A stretch of 64,000 bases of DNA from Atrina japonica (Eukaryota > Mollusca > Bivalvia > Pterioida > Pinnidae), in the NCBI GenBank assembly GCA_030159075.1, contig BROG01000129.1:1020501-1084500 (forward strand). The letters run 5' to 3'. A program made the translations under genes and the position numbers. Below are positions 18,465 through 35,865 of the stretch, piece by piece. Position 1 is the stretch's first letter; every line of letters begins with the position of its first letter. The notes below the pieces were generated by a model. It searched no databases, was not told the DNA's origin, and saw only the letters and a program-made list of their open reading frames with translations.

Positions 18465-20039
18465 ATACTACTTAATATAAGAAGATAATGATTGAAATAA
18501 GTAAACTCTAAATGATTTATATACTTAAAGTATCGTCTACAGAATTTCCATGTTGAATTGTTCGAATTTATGGCGTAAACATATTGTGCGGTGTGGATAC
18601 TATGCACAAAAGTGCAATATTCAGTCAGTATTTTATCTGCATTTGAAAGTATCGGTAAAATAAGGAAAGGAATTCACTGATTGTATATATCATAGTTCAA
18701 TAACAAAAGTGTGTGCGTTACTGTTACGAAAGGAATATTTCAAAACATTGTGAATTTTACAATGTGTCAGACAGTATTAATAAAACGAGTATTAAATGAC
18801 TATTATCCGATATAAAAATCTTATTTCAGAAATAATGAAGTTGTCTGAAATAATATTTGAGGAACAATACATAACGCTACTATGAACATATATTCTAGAA
18901 TTGTATAATTACTCCTAGTCAACGATTTTTCACAATAAGACATATTTTGACTAGATACCCTTTACTCGACTTTGTTGAATTGTATTACGTATACAGGGAA
19001 AGTTTGATAAAACAAATAGCGATAATATAATAATGTTAATATCGACTTTCCTTGTCTTCTTACGAAACATAATGATTGTATGGAATATAATAAAATTTCA
19101 TGAAAGAGAATGTTTATGTTATGATACCAAAACATCTACAAAACCATCTACTTTGATGAAAATAAGAACCCTTTGAATTAAAGTGCAGAAAATGTCATCA
19201 CCTAGTCTTACAGCGATATCCATATTTCATTTACTTTGAAAGCCTTGATATGGCTGTAAATTGTGACGAAATACTATGTGGCAGTTGATGAACCATTGGA
19301 CTTATATTAATCGACCATTAGAGATGGCTCAGGGACGTTACATGTACAATTATTTCATTTCAGCTCAGCTTGTGTCTTTGTTTATGATTTTATGCACCAT
19401 GTCATTGTTTATCGCTACTCTTTTATTGCGAGTTATGATTAAAAAAAGACCATCTTTGTATATTTGAAATATTTGCTTGGAAACACGGACACCTCAAGAC
19501 GTAGATCTTGATAATAATGATTTCGATGCTCTTTTAATTATTCAGTTTATACTTGAAGACGAGAGACTACATGGTTCTATCTATCAATAAACGTTCTAGA
19601 ATTATACGATTGGAATATCTATAGTGTTTTACTATCTAGATATTGATTTGAATTGACTTAAATTGTGAAATCCGTTTAATAATTGCATATGCTTCATGCA
19701 AAACACGGGAATCACTATCAACACGATGAACTAATGTCAACGTGCTCTATCTTAAATTGTCGCGCTTATGGCCCAATTTGTTTTTGTTCGTAAACGTATG
19801 GTTTTGTTATTTCTTGATAACTAATAATATTTACATCGATTGATTATAAAACCATAAAAAAACATAAAATGCAACATTGTCCTGTATGGGGTTTGTATTT
19901 ATCTTATAAGGAACTTAAAAATCATGTTTCATGTTGGAGTCATTATTCAATCCGGTGCTTCTCCCTGTGGGACGAACCTTAAAAATAGACAGTGTATGGA
20001 AATATATAACAGAAAAAATAATTACTAAAAGTTAAGGAC
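18465..20039. other. AT-rich region downstream of Phox2
   Basis: Probably 3' UTR, then intergenic DNA. A 63-codon hydrophobic frame at 19276 is not convincing. Confidence 0.45.
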
Positions 20040-20740
20040 ATTCTGTGAAATAGTATATGTAAGTACATACCTGTAAATAAGTACATACCAGTACGTGTGT
20101 ACATACCTGTAAGTAAGTACATACCGGTAAATATATACCGGTACAAAACTATAAATCAGTTCCTATACGTAAAAGCCGGTAACTAAGTACATACCCATAA
20201 GTAAGTACATACATGTAAGTAAATACATACATGTAAATAAGTACATACATGTAAGTAAGTACATACATGTAAGTAAAAATACATACCTGTAAGGAAGTAC
20301 ATATATGTAAGTAATATATTCCTGTAAGTACACATCTGTCAGTAAATAAATACTTGTAAGTACATGTCTGTAAGTAAGTAAATACCTGTAAGTAAATACG
20401 TACCGGTAAATACGTACCTATAAATACATGCCTATATATAAGTTCCTATTCGTAAACACCGGTAAGTAAATACATACTTGATAGGAAGTAAATACTTGTA
20501 GGTAAGTACATATATGTAAGTAGGTACCTATTAATAAACACCTTCAAGTATGTACCAGTAAATAACACCTGTAAGTGCATACTAGTAAGTAAGTGCGTAC
20601 CTGTAAGTACATACACGTAACTTAGTGCATACTTGCAAGTAGTTACATAACTGTAAGTACGTGTATACCGGTACGTTAGTACCTATAACTAATTACCTGT
20701 ATATAACTACATACCTGTAAGTAGCTGTAAGTAACCATCT
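20040..20740 (+). repeat. Degenerate minisatellite of GTAAGTACATACCT
   Basis: About 700 bp of variable 12-18-bp units built from CCTGTAAGTAAGTACATA with variants (ACCGGTAAATA, ACATGTAAGTAAA). It is one strand-biased array with many GTAAGT words on the + strand and no coding frame. Confidence 0.85.
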
Positions 20741-21224
20741 ATATGTGATTATGATATACATTTTGATATTACTTTTCTCATTAATTTATATTGAAAAAGT
20801 TGTATTTTACACACAGTTTTATCTTTGAATGAATTCCAAATGAACATTTTCATTATAACACATTCAATAAATGCTGTCGTCCGTTTAGGATATGAAAACG
20901 TATATAGGTGCCAGTTTTATATTTCATTATGCATTTTACTGTTGTGACATAATGAGACCCAATATATATCATTCCTTATCTTGTCATTGATAAAATCAAT
21001 GCTAAATGTTCTTTAAACCCCTGTTTCATTAATATATATTACCTGCCTATCCATTGCTACCATATCTCTCTCTTCCAGAACCTGTCATTATGTAATAAGT
21101 GTATTTAATTATTCCGATTATCACAACTGCATATAATTATTCTGATTATCATTTTTGCATTCTTTTATTATTTTTATATAAAAACATATAATGGAAATTT
21201 AATACAATTGTTATATAGGCACTT

Positions 21225-21336
21225 CAGTTATTATCATTATTATAATTTTTAATATTATTTCATTATTTTTATTGTTTGCATTATTATTTTTATTATCATT
21301 ATTATTATCATTATTATTATCATTATTATTATTATA

Positions 21337-21380
<44 letters not shown>

Positions 21381-21387
21381 TGTTATT

Positions 21388-21422
<35 letters not shown>

Positions 21423-21509
21423 TATTATTATTATTGTTATTATTATTATTATTATTATTTTTTTTTTATTATTATTATTATTATTAGTATTATCATTATT
21501 ATAATTATA

Positions 21510-21596
<87 letters not shown>

Positions 21597-21597
21597 A
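21225..21597. repeat. Compound (TTA)n/(TCA)n microsatellite
   Basis: Mixed TTA/TCA on the left, a short pure (CAT) block at 21390-21422, then pure TTA to 21593. Poly-Y and poly-I frames are artefacts. Confidence 0.95.
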
Positions 21598-23457
21598 TTC
21601 TACCTATTGACATTATTGTTTCAAACATGATAATATTTACTTATAGGAAAATAACCATATTTCAAGTGATAGTTACATACATATTATAACAATGATTTCG
21701 GTCGATAATTAAAAGTGTATCGATATGCAATTTAGTCAAAAGGACTACTTGATATTTTGATTGGTACATATATACATTTTCTGTAATTTCATATCGCCCT
21801 ATTGATCACAATTGTATTTATCTAATCAATTTTTGTTTGCATTTTGTAAGCACATTTTATATACATGTAATTCTATTATAATATATTTCAATTGGATATA
21901 AGTAGATATTTTGTTTTTTATTTCCTATAATCTATAGACTACTATTATTTCCTTTTTTATATTTGTTTTGTTTGTTTGATGTAAATTTTGATGGAAAATA
22001 ATAAACAATGTGAAATAAAATGTGAAATAAACTACGAATACCTTTGAGTTTTTGTACAAAAATAGTCACCAGTCAGAAGAATTACTTTGATTTGTATTAA
22101 TTTTTGTCTACAATCACAACTTCCGACATTTTTTCAGTGTAAACAACTTATTTCCCACTTACTTGTATATGATTATAGTAATACTGCGTGTAATATCATT
22201 TGAAGAACTGATGACAAATTTGAACAAACAAAACTCTTTATTGGCGTAGTACAAATATACTTCTAAATGTAGAAATGTAAAAAGCAAAAGCCAAACCTGC
22301 ATCTACTTTTTCAACATATTCCAGATTCTATTTTAATTTTACAGATATAAATCATTTCTTTTTTCTAATTTACAATAAATTATGAATTAGTACGTACATT
22401 GTTACTTTTGTCGGATTTGCATCTATGCCAATGTTTAAATTTTAATTCATGGTAAAATTTTAATCAGATAAATACGTTATTTAGGTTAGCTTTAGAGTCA
22501 AGCATTTTGGGATATAGAAATTAATAAATATCGTATATAAATGTAATTGTTCCCATTAACATGCAATACTTTGAAATTAATTTAACACTAAAATATAGTC
22601 ATTCAAGATTATTTGTTATTTTTTCTGTCCATAACTATCCGATTGTGCATTCCGTTCCGACTCCAGTTCTTACGAATAAATTCAAGGTCATGTTTGTAAA
22701 AATTAAGTAACTTAGAGAAATAAATCGTATAAACATAAATATTATAGTGTTAAAGAATATGTTCTTTCCCATTGGTTATGTAATATGTCTGGGGTTTGTT
22801 ACAATGACCTGAAGATTGTATTGCATACAGATTTTTGAGGGGAATTATTGCAAACCAGAAGCACTACCCGGCTAAACATTGAATTATAACTTTGGTAGTA
22901 TGTTTATAATATAATTAAACACGTGAACTACATATGATACTAAACCTAGGTAAATAGATTATAGAGAAATGTATGATAGAAAATGCATTCAAAACATGTA
23001 AATTTTGATCCTATCTGATTATTTTCCTAATCAAATACATTATAGCAAACAAAACAAAATATGCATTTGGTTTAGGACTCTAGACTTCACTGACAGAATA
23101 CGAACCATAAGGTTCAAATAGTCCATTTCTGATATTCGCCAATCCACATTATCCACCCCAAATAAAAAAGCGGACATATCAAAATCTGAGAGTCACATTT
23201 CATTTAATCTATATCAATCCTCAATAAGTTAGTGAAGTACTGGTATTGATTCTAAGCGTGCATTTTATACACCTGGTTAATAATTTAATTACAACCTGTT
23301 TAACAGTGATTATAAAATGGTACAATGTAATAATAAAAACAATAAAAACTTAAATATTTTATCGTATTTCAAGTAAACAATATATCTATGAAACGTATTC
23401 AAAAATACAGGGCTCGAACAGCCAATTTTTCTAGTCAAGAATCTTACACGGTCAACT

Positions 23458-23459
<2 letters not shown>
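21598..23459. other. AT-rich non-coding stretch
   Basis: Nothing supportable except a terminal word of repeat R3 near 22880. Confidence 0.5.
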
Positions 23460-23790
<331 letters not shown>

Positions 23791-23819
23791 AAGTAGTAGT
23801 AGTGACGCTGTTCTACTAC

Positions 23820-24095
23820 TTTTCGTTTACTTGTTTGTTTGTTAATTGTTGTTTAAAGTCCAACTCAAGAATATTTCATATGGAGACGTCACCAAGTGCG
23901 GATGAACGATTTCAAGGTTTGGCCTATGTTCGGCTCTTACGACCATTCAGCAGAGAGGGTACTGTAACGTGCCGACTCCTACTGTGATACGGGACTTCGG
24001 TTTTTACTGTCTCATCCGAAAGACAGGAAACCAACCCGCCACCAGCTGGACTCGAACGCACGACCTCACGATCAAGAGCCGGCTCACTACTTTTC
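23820..24095 (-). mobile_element. tRNA-related SINE, copy 2
   Basis: Body words GTCCAACTCAAGAATATTTC, ATATGGAGACGTCACC, AACGTGCCGACTCCTACTGT and CTGTCTCATCCGAAAGACAG. On the minus strand GCGTTCGAGTCC is a good B box (about 24045-24056). The tRNA head is shortened, with no clear A box. Confidence 0.8.
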
Positions 24096-24473
24096 GTAAT
24101 TGCATAATATAAATTATCTTTTTATGTTTAAATTTGACGTTTATCTCTTATCTAACTATTAGAAAGCATGACATTCACTCATGTACCTAACGTACATTTG
24201 AAGTATAATGGAGAAGTACCGATAGATATTCGAGCTTGATAAGAAGGTCAGCAGTCAGTGTGAGAAGTTTATTGGCGAGTCGTTAAATGATATACATATG
24301 TAACAAAATTATTTTACACTGAAATATTAATCCATGTCACTAATGAGAACATGTCATTCATTCCCATTATTTATCGTCGATTGTTATTTCTTCATTTTCA
24401 TTTCCTTTAGCCAATAAATTTAATTCTTTAATAAGTGGATGTTCCAGACATAGTTCTTAATTACATTATCAAT

Positions 24474-24484
24474 ATATATATTAT

Positions 24485-24576
<92 letters not shown>

Positions 24577-24694
24577 TTATTATCTATTATTGTAGATAGT
24601 AAGAAAGATAGATAAACAGATAGATAGATAAATAGATAGATGAATAGATAGATAGATGTCTCTCTCTGTCTCTATGTCTGTCAGTCTGTCTCTC

Positions 24695-24745
<51 letters not shown>
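24474..24745. repeat. Compound (AT)n, (GATA)n, (TCTG)n microsatellite
   Basis: Three successive arrays: AT 24486-24572, interrupted GATA 24600-24655, and TCTC/TCTG 24658-24745. Confidence 0.95.
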
Positions 24746-24747
<2 letters not shown>

Positions 24748-26198
24748 ATGACGTTTTTTGGTACAATTTCTGAAATTAAAATGTAACCAATCACAGTCAA
24801 ATATTTAAAGAGTTAGAGCAATAACAGCCGTATGTATTAAAATAGAATATTACTCTTACATGTATTTACAAAAAGTGTTCTTACTGATAAAATCTAAAAA
24901 GTTAAAAGATACAGTATACTTATAATGCCAAAAATATAGAAACTACCATTTGCAGTTGGATTTATATTGAACGACACATAAGATAAATACATCCAATGGG
25001 TTAGAGATCGTTCACCTTTAACAAAAGATGGCTGTAATACCAGTTTAATATACATGAATATGTAATAGTAACAGCTCTAGGGGGGAAAACATCCGTGTGA
25101 CAAATTACTTCTAATGGTATTACGACAGCAAGGGAAATTCAAAAGTTAGTAAGTGTAATTTTATTAACCATTTTGGAGAATGTACGTAAATTATTTTAAT
25201 TTGCTAATTTCAAACTACACGAAAACGTAAAGTCCTCGTAAGAAATGAGATTTAGAAGACACAAAACTTTTACACCCTTTGCACCTCTAGCAAAAATACA
25301 TTTTAGGAAGTGTTGAGAATCAATGTAACGTAAAAGATAAGGGATTGGAAGTCGTATAATTGTTAGGTTTATGAATATTTACAACTCAGATAGGTAGTTA
25401 AACGGGTAATGTAGCATACAATAAATAGATATTGACAAAGGTAAAGAAGACTGCTGCTTGTAAAACCTATGTACACGTTAACGTAAATTGACTCTGAAAC
25501 TTTCAATACAAAGATTGGAACAACATAAAATCCTCTAAAAATTAAATTGGGCATGTTTATGTTTCCATGTCTGAAGCATCGGGTTTTTTATCAGTGTAAA
25601 TGCTGAAATTGAAAATGTATGCGAACAATATACTTGCATACAAAAATAATTATATATTGATTTCCATAAGGATCCATTATTGCAATACAATTTTAAATGG
25701 TCAATAGATGAAATTCCAAATGTAACGTTAAGCCATTTGTTATATCTGTGAATACATTTGGAAGAACATCAGTTGTGATCAACACTATGCTTCTGTTGAA
25801 AAGTATACAAGCATTGGATATAGATCTCCTGGCAGTAACTTGCAACAAGATACGTGCAAATAAAATTAGTGAATGGATATAAAAGTTTTACGGAGAACAA
25901 TACTGGAACGAAATCTATAAAGAGAAACTGAATATTATAACTTAACATTATTTTCCCAATAATAGATAGAGTCAAGTATTAAAACTTTTTGTCTAAAATT
26001 TCAGCAGTGTCATTTTGTTTTAAAATTACTTACAGTAGATTTCTTTTTCTCTAAAATAACTTGTGTAATAAGTAATCATATTACTTTTTTGTTTTACTTT
26101 AGCAATTCATCAATGAGTTTTATCCACATAAAACTTTTTCAATTTCACATTGAAATATATCTTAAATCTTATTCTTATTCTTATTTTTATTCTTATTA
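24746..26198. other. AT-rich non-coding stretch
   Basis: No supportable gene or repeat. Confidence 0.5.
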
Positions 26199-27992
26199 GG
26201 GTCATCCGACTTCAGGTCGGATGACCCTATTGTTATTGCAAATATTATTATTATTTTTTTTTGTTCCTAGTAGATTTTGTGTCAGCTCTAGAGCAAAAAC
26301 GGCTGAGCCGATTTTGCTCAAATTTTCAGCGTTTGTGCACAGGAACATTCTACAGATAGGTTTTTGAAATTTTTTCAATATCACCTTTCCTTCCCGAGTT
26401 ATCGCCCTTTATCACTTTTTTCATGTCCCATTTTGTGGGTCATTTTTCTCCTCAACTATTGAAGCTAGAGCAAATCTGTTTGGATTTTCTGGTAGAGCAA
26501 AGGCTGAAGTTGTGCATGAACATTTCAAATTTCATCTGAGTGTCCCCAGAAAAAAGCTCGCCAGGGGCTGAAAAAAGGGCTCATATTTTATCAGCTAAAA
26601 ATGACACAAAAGTCAAAATATCTCAGAAACTAAGCATCTTTACTATAGACATATGCATGAGAAAGTTGTTCATTTTCATGAGCCTCACAAGCACAAAAAG
26701 TTTCAAGGTCACGCAACTTAAGGTCAAGGTCACAGAAACCTTTGAATATTTAAAATCTTAATATCTCTAGAACTATCAGACTTTAGTATAGACATATTGA
26801 GTTATTTGTAGGAAATGGCCTGATTAACATTCATACGAAATTTCATGGTCATCAAATAAAAGGTCAAGGTCACAGGAGAGTGAAAATTCTCTAAAAAAAT
26901 TTCAATTCAAAATATTGAAACTTTTATATACCTTTACTGTACAAAATAATTAGATAATTTAGTGAGGAATTTTTTTGCAAAGTTTCAAGGTCGTCAAATG
27001 AAAGGTCAAGGTCACAGATCAAATTGAAAATTTCAACTCCAAATAACTCAAAAACTATAGAATTTTTATATATAAGTTAGTGTTGATGATTTGTAGGGAA
27101 TGACCCGAAGAATATATGTGTGAAATTTCAAGGTCATCCGATGAAAGGTCAAGGTCACAGCTTAAATTGAAAATTTCAACTCAAAATAGCTCAAAAACTA
27201 TAGAACTTTTATAATATGTTATTGTTGCAGATTTATAGGGAATGAGCTGAAGAATATATGTGTGAAGTTTCAAGGTCATCCGATGAAAGGTCAAGGTCAC
27301 AGCTCAAATTGAAAATTTCAACTCAAAATAGCTCAAAACCTATAGAAGTTTTATATATAGGTTAGTGTTGATGATTTGTAGGGAATTAGCTGAAGAACAT
27401 ATGTGTGAAGTTTCAAGGTCATCCGATGAAAGGTCAAGGTCACAGCTCAAATTGAAAATTTCAACTCAAAATAGCTCAAAAACTATAGAACTTTTATATA
27501 TAAGTTAGTGTTGATGATTTGTATGAGCTGAAGAATATATGTGTGAAGTTTCAAGGTCATTCAGTCAAAGGTCAAGGTCACAGCTCAAATTGAAAATTTC
27601 AACTTTAAATAGCTCAAAAACTATAGAACATTTATATATAGGTTAGTGTTGATGATTTGTAGGGAATGAGCTGAATAACATACGTGTGAAATTTCAAGGT
27701 CATCCGATATCAAGGTCACAGCTCAAATTGAAAATTTCAACTCAAAATAGCTAAAAAACTATAGAACTTTTATATATAGGTTAGTGTTGATGACTTCTAT
27801 GAGCTCAAGAACATATGTGTGAAGTTTCAAGGTCATTCAAAAGTCAAGGTCACAACTCAATTTCAACATTTCAACTCAAAATATCAAAAATTGTCTTCGT
27901 GGATCGGACTTCGGTCTCAGGGTCATAGCTTTGCTCTGTTGCTCAGCTGAAGCTGTATCAAAGCTGTAGCCTCAGCTATGGTCGGATGACCC
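26199..27992. mobile_element. Element with 12-bp inverted ends enclosing a tandem array
   Basis: The left end is GGGTCATCCGAC (26199-26210), immediately followed by its own reverse complement GTCGGATGACCC (26216-26227), a 12-bp stem with a 5-base loop. The right end is GTCGGATGACCC (27981-27992), then another small hairpin (CTTTTTGC-TTCA-GCAAAAAG). Both outsides carry TTCTTATTCTTATT-type sequence, possibly a target duplication or microsatellite seeding. No protein frame inside. It looks like a non-autonomous transposon carrying a satellite. Confidence 0.65.
26690..27870 (+). repeat. ~142-bp tandem repeat with AGGTCAAGGTCA in each unit
   Basis: Perfect AGGTCAAGGTCA starts at 26721, 26861, 27003, 27146, 27288, 27431 and 27569 (spacings 138-143), with decayed versions near 27709 and 27839. 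Each unit also holds TTTCAAGGTCATCCGATGAA, CTCAAATTGAAAATTTCAAC and GGTTAGTGTTGATGATTTGT. The units diverge toward the left end. Confidence 0.9.
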
Positions 27993-28023
27993 CTTTTTGC
28001 TTCAGCAAAAAGCTCAGCTCTAG

Positions 28024-28032
28024 TTCTTATTC

Positions 28033-28090
<58 letters not shown>

Positions 28091-28162
28091 CATTATTAGC
28101 ATTATTATTATTAGCATTATTATTATTAGCATTATTTTAGTATTATTATTATTTATTATTAC

Positions 28163-28218
<56 letters not shown>

Positions 28219-28287
28219 GCATTATTATTAGCATTATTATTATTAGCATTATTATTATTAGCATTATTTTAGTATTATTATTATTAA

Positions 28288-28349
<62 letters not shown>

Positions 28350-28362
28350 TTTAGCATTTCGA
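28024..28362. repeat. (ATT)n array with ATTAGC higher-order pattern
   Basis: ATT repeats with a recurring phrase ATTAGCATTATTATTATTAG, followed twice by CATTATTTTAGTATTATTAT at 28127 and 28262. The whole ~130-bp block is thus duplicated within the array. Confidence 0.9.
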
Positions 28363-28699
28363 TAATTATTTTTAGCATTTTCATTATTAAGATGCTCATT
28401 AGCATTTCGATATTATGAAAAGAATCAATTTTAAGAAATAAATAATTTATTATATAAATAATGTAGTTATCTATTTACAAATAATGATTGCTGGAAACAA
28501 TATCTAGCATATTTAGATGCGGGAATTGTATATCTATGATGGCATCAATATTATCAGTGAAACATTATCTACCGTTGATATTAAAAATATTTCATGTATT
28601 ATGTCATATTATCAGTAAAGTATGGTGTATTAAAAAAGTTATACTTTGGAAGAGCATATCACTTTCCCCGAGCGTCTATTTGTCTGTTACTGGTATAAA

Positions 28700-28930
28700 T
28701 ACCACTATATAAATTTTCGGGATGTCCGAGTTACAATATACAAATCAAATCTTTAAATAATTGGACAAACGTGGCCTTCTGGAAATCCAAAGGATTGACT
28801 ATATGCAATCGAGGAGTAAGCATCCCCTGTTGACCGGTGATTACCTTGACCGGTCACACCCGCCCTGAGTCCACAGTCAAATTTATATGAAATAGACGAG
28901 GCATAAATCCTATCCGTGTTAAGCAATGTT
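28700..28930 (-). mobile_element. Penelope-like 3' tail fragment with internal duplication
   Basis: Carries TTGGACAAACGTGGCCTTCT, GAGGAGTAAGCATCCCCTGT and GACCGGTCACACCCGCC in the minus sense. The GACCGGT word occurs twice (TTGACCGGTGATTACCTTGACCGGT is split here by a short extra segment), which is not seen in the other copies. Confidence 0.75.
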
Positions 28931-33423
<4,493 letters not shown>

Positions 33424-33424
<1 letters not shown>

Positions 33425-33620
33425 TATAAGCGTCACTGTTACGCTCAACAACACCCCAATGATAAGCGTCACTGCTACGCTCAACAATATCCTAACGATA
33501 AGCGTCACTGCTACGCTCAACAATACCCCAACGATAAGCGTCACTGCTACGCTGAACAATATCACAACGATAAGCGTCCCTGCTACTCTCAATTCAACTT
33601 CCACTTTCAGCCTTACTGCT
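33424..33620 (+). repeat. 36-bp minisatellite next to a (CTA)n array
   Basis: About five copies of ATAAGCGTCACTGCTACGCT plus CAACAATACCCCAACG. The frame reads TISVTATLNNTP repeatedly. It begins exactly where the neighbouring (CTA)n array stops and includes CTGCTAC, so it may have grown out of the microsatellite. Confidence 0.85.
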
Positions 33621-34799
33621 ACACTCATACTGCTACTACTGTGTAAACTAAACGATGGTTCCCTTATTTTAATATTCTGTGTCTGAAACCGCATCCCTGT
33701 ACTTTCTCCCCACGAAAGCAATTTAGTGATATGCATATGCAGATAATAACTTGTAAACTGCGATAGCAATGACGCTATTTTTCAAAATATATTGTTTCCT
33801 CTATTTTTTTTTCAAAACTCAAATGAATGTATGCTGATAAAGAAATAAAAAATGAAATAAAGAACAAAACCCGTGTGAAGAAGACTCCGTTGAAAATCAA
33901 ACCTCAAATTTAACAGGGTATTCAAAACAATGAGTGCATTTGTAGGACACCTGTCATACACGTCTAGGTGAAGATATCAATTTCCTCTTTACGCACCTGT
34001 CATAAGTAAATGGACAGTTTCGTTACAGATCAATTATCAATTCTATCTCCTCGGTTATATCTAACCGTTATTTTATTGAGTCAGATATCAAATGAAAGTG
34101 TATTCCCATACAAAATATCACATCCGGTAATAATATGAATAAAATTAAAATCACCATTGCGTGATAAAGTAAAAAGGCACGTGTTTAATGCACGACAATT
34201 TTGCTGCTATTGACCTCTGAATTATGGTATAAAGACAGCGGTGAAATGACAACGAAACCATAGTTACAGGTATCCACTAGAACTGGTTTCGGTTTCGTAA
34301 ACTGATGGTGGAAAGGAATGTTCATTTTTTCTCCTAGGAGGTATCAAATTAATGTCATAACATAGTTTATTGGAAGATCATATATCGTTTGCATTTGAAG
34401 TTACTATATGTAAAAATTTGTCATTTTATTCACATTTTAATTTGAGTCATTTACAGCCGAAAAACAAAGTTCTGAATATATCTGTATTGCATGTATTGTT
34501 ATTCTCAATTACATTTAAAAACTTATCACATTTATTAGATCGGAGCTTTTTTTCTGACTTTTATAAATGTAAACGTTTAACATGCAATGATCCGATGAAA
34601 ACTAGAAATCAGCAAATTATATGTAATGTGGATCTTCAAAACGGACATGGCAATACTACTTGAAATAAATATAATATTACGCCACGCAATTTTAAATTAC
34701 GAGTCGGAGTTTGTCATAACTTTAATATATTTTTGTAGATAATTAATATACAGTTCACAATTGTAATTGATGTATCATTCCATAATTTGCCATGCATGC
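33621..34799. other. AT-rich non-coding stretch
   Basis: A 97-codon frame at 34370 has chance-like composition. Nothing else seen. Confidence 0.45.
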
Positions 34800-34862
34800 T
34801 CTGTATTCTGGACATCCTGAAGATTTATTGTTTGGTATCTGACATTTTTATATCTACAAATT
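34800..34862 (+). mobile_element. Short Penelope-like 3' end fragment
   Basis: TCTGGACATCCTGAAGATTT and TTTGGTATCTGACATTTTTA match only the last ~60 bases of the tail, forward sense. Confidence 0.55.
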
Positions 34863-34973
34863 AAGCAGTTAAAACAATTGTGATTGTTCTTTCACAAAAA
34901 ACTCTAAAAAAGAATAATGTGCTGAGAGTGTTACATCCGAAACAAATGTTTATAATTGACAATAAAATACGTA

Positions 34974-35865
34974 TGGCGCATTAATGAGTTGAATCTAGTT
35001 TTTCTTGGGCAAACCTAGTTTTTCTCAGTAACCGAAATTGGCTGGAGAAAAAAAATAGGTTTGATTAAGAAAAACTAGGTTTAACTGCACCAAAATCACA
35101 AATATCAGTTAAACTTAGTTTTTCTTGAAACAAAATCTTAGTTTGAATGAGAAAACCTAGTTTGACTGCGCCACAATTACATTAATGAATTTTTCTTGGT
35201 TAAACCTAGTTTTTTCTTTAGTTAATATGGGTTACGAGAAAATCTAAGACTAGCTATAGGAATATTAGGTTTAACTCGTAATTCACATCCACAAAAAGTA
35301 GAATTAACACATTGTTGTTATTTTGATGTTCATTGTCAGTTAAACCTATGTTTTCTCAATTAAAACTTATATTTCTCCTATTTAAATCCAGTTATTTTAA
35401 GTAAACCAGATTAACTGAAAAAAAACTAGGTTTAAGTGTGAAAAACTAAATTTAACTGGGACAAAAATACAAAAATAAGTTAAATCTAGTTCTCACAAAA
35501 ATAGTTTAAATGAGAAAAAACTAGCTTTAGGTCAATATCAACGAGCATTCATGTGCATGTGGCGTAGTTACACATAGTTTTTCTCAGTTTAATCCAGTTT
35601 TTCATTTAATGTAGATTATGCCAAAAAAATGGGATTAACTGGAGAAAAAATATGTTTAATTGTTACATACATAAACTGGAGAAGAACTAGCTTTAACTAT
35701 TTAAAACTAGTCATTCATTCCTTTTTGTAAATCTGTACCTACAAAATAAATATTAGATAAAAGTTAAACGAGGTTTAACTGGAAAAAAGTAGGTTTAACC
35801 GAAGAATATTTAGGGTTATCTCAGAAAAGGTAGGTCTAAATCATGAAAGTGGTCCTGGTTACATA
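34974..35865. repeat. Palindromic CTAGTTTTTCTC / TTTAACTGG repeat array
   Basis: About 890 bp in which the word CCTAGTTTTTCTC-AGTTAA and its reverse complement TTAACTGAGAAAAACTAGG alternate. Unit edges are GGCGCATTAATGAGTT and ACTGCGCCA; unit centres are GTTAATATGGGTTAC-like. Several nested imperfect palindromes; no coding frame. Confidence 0.85.
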
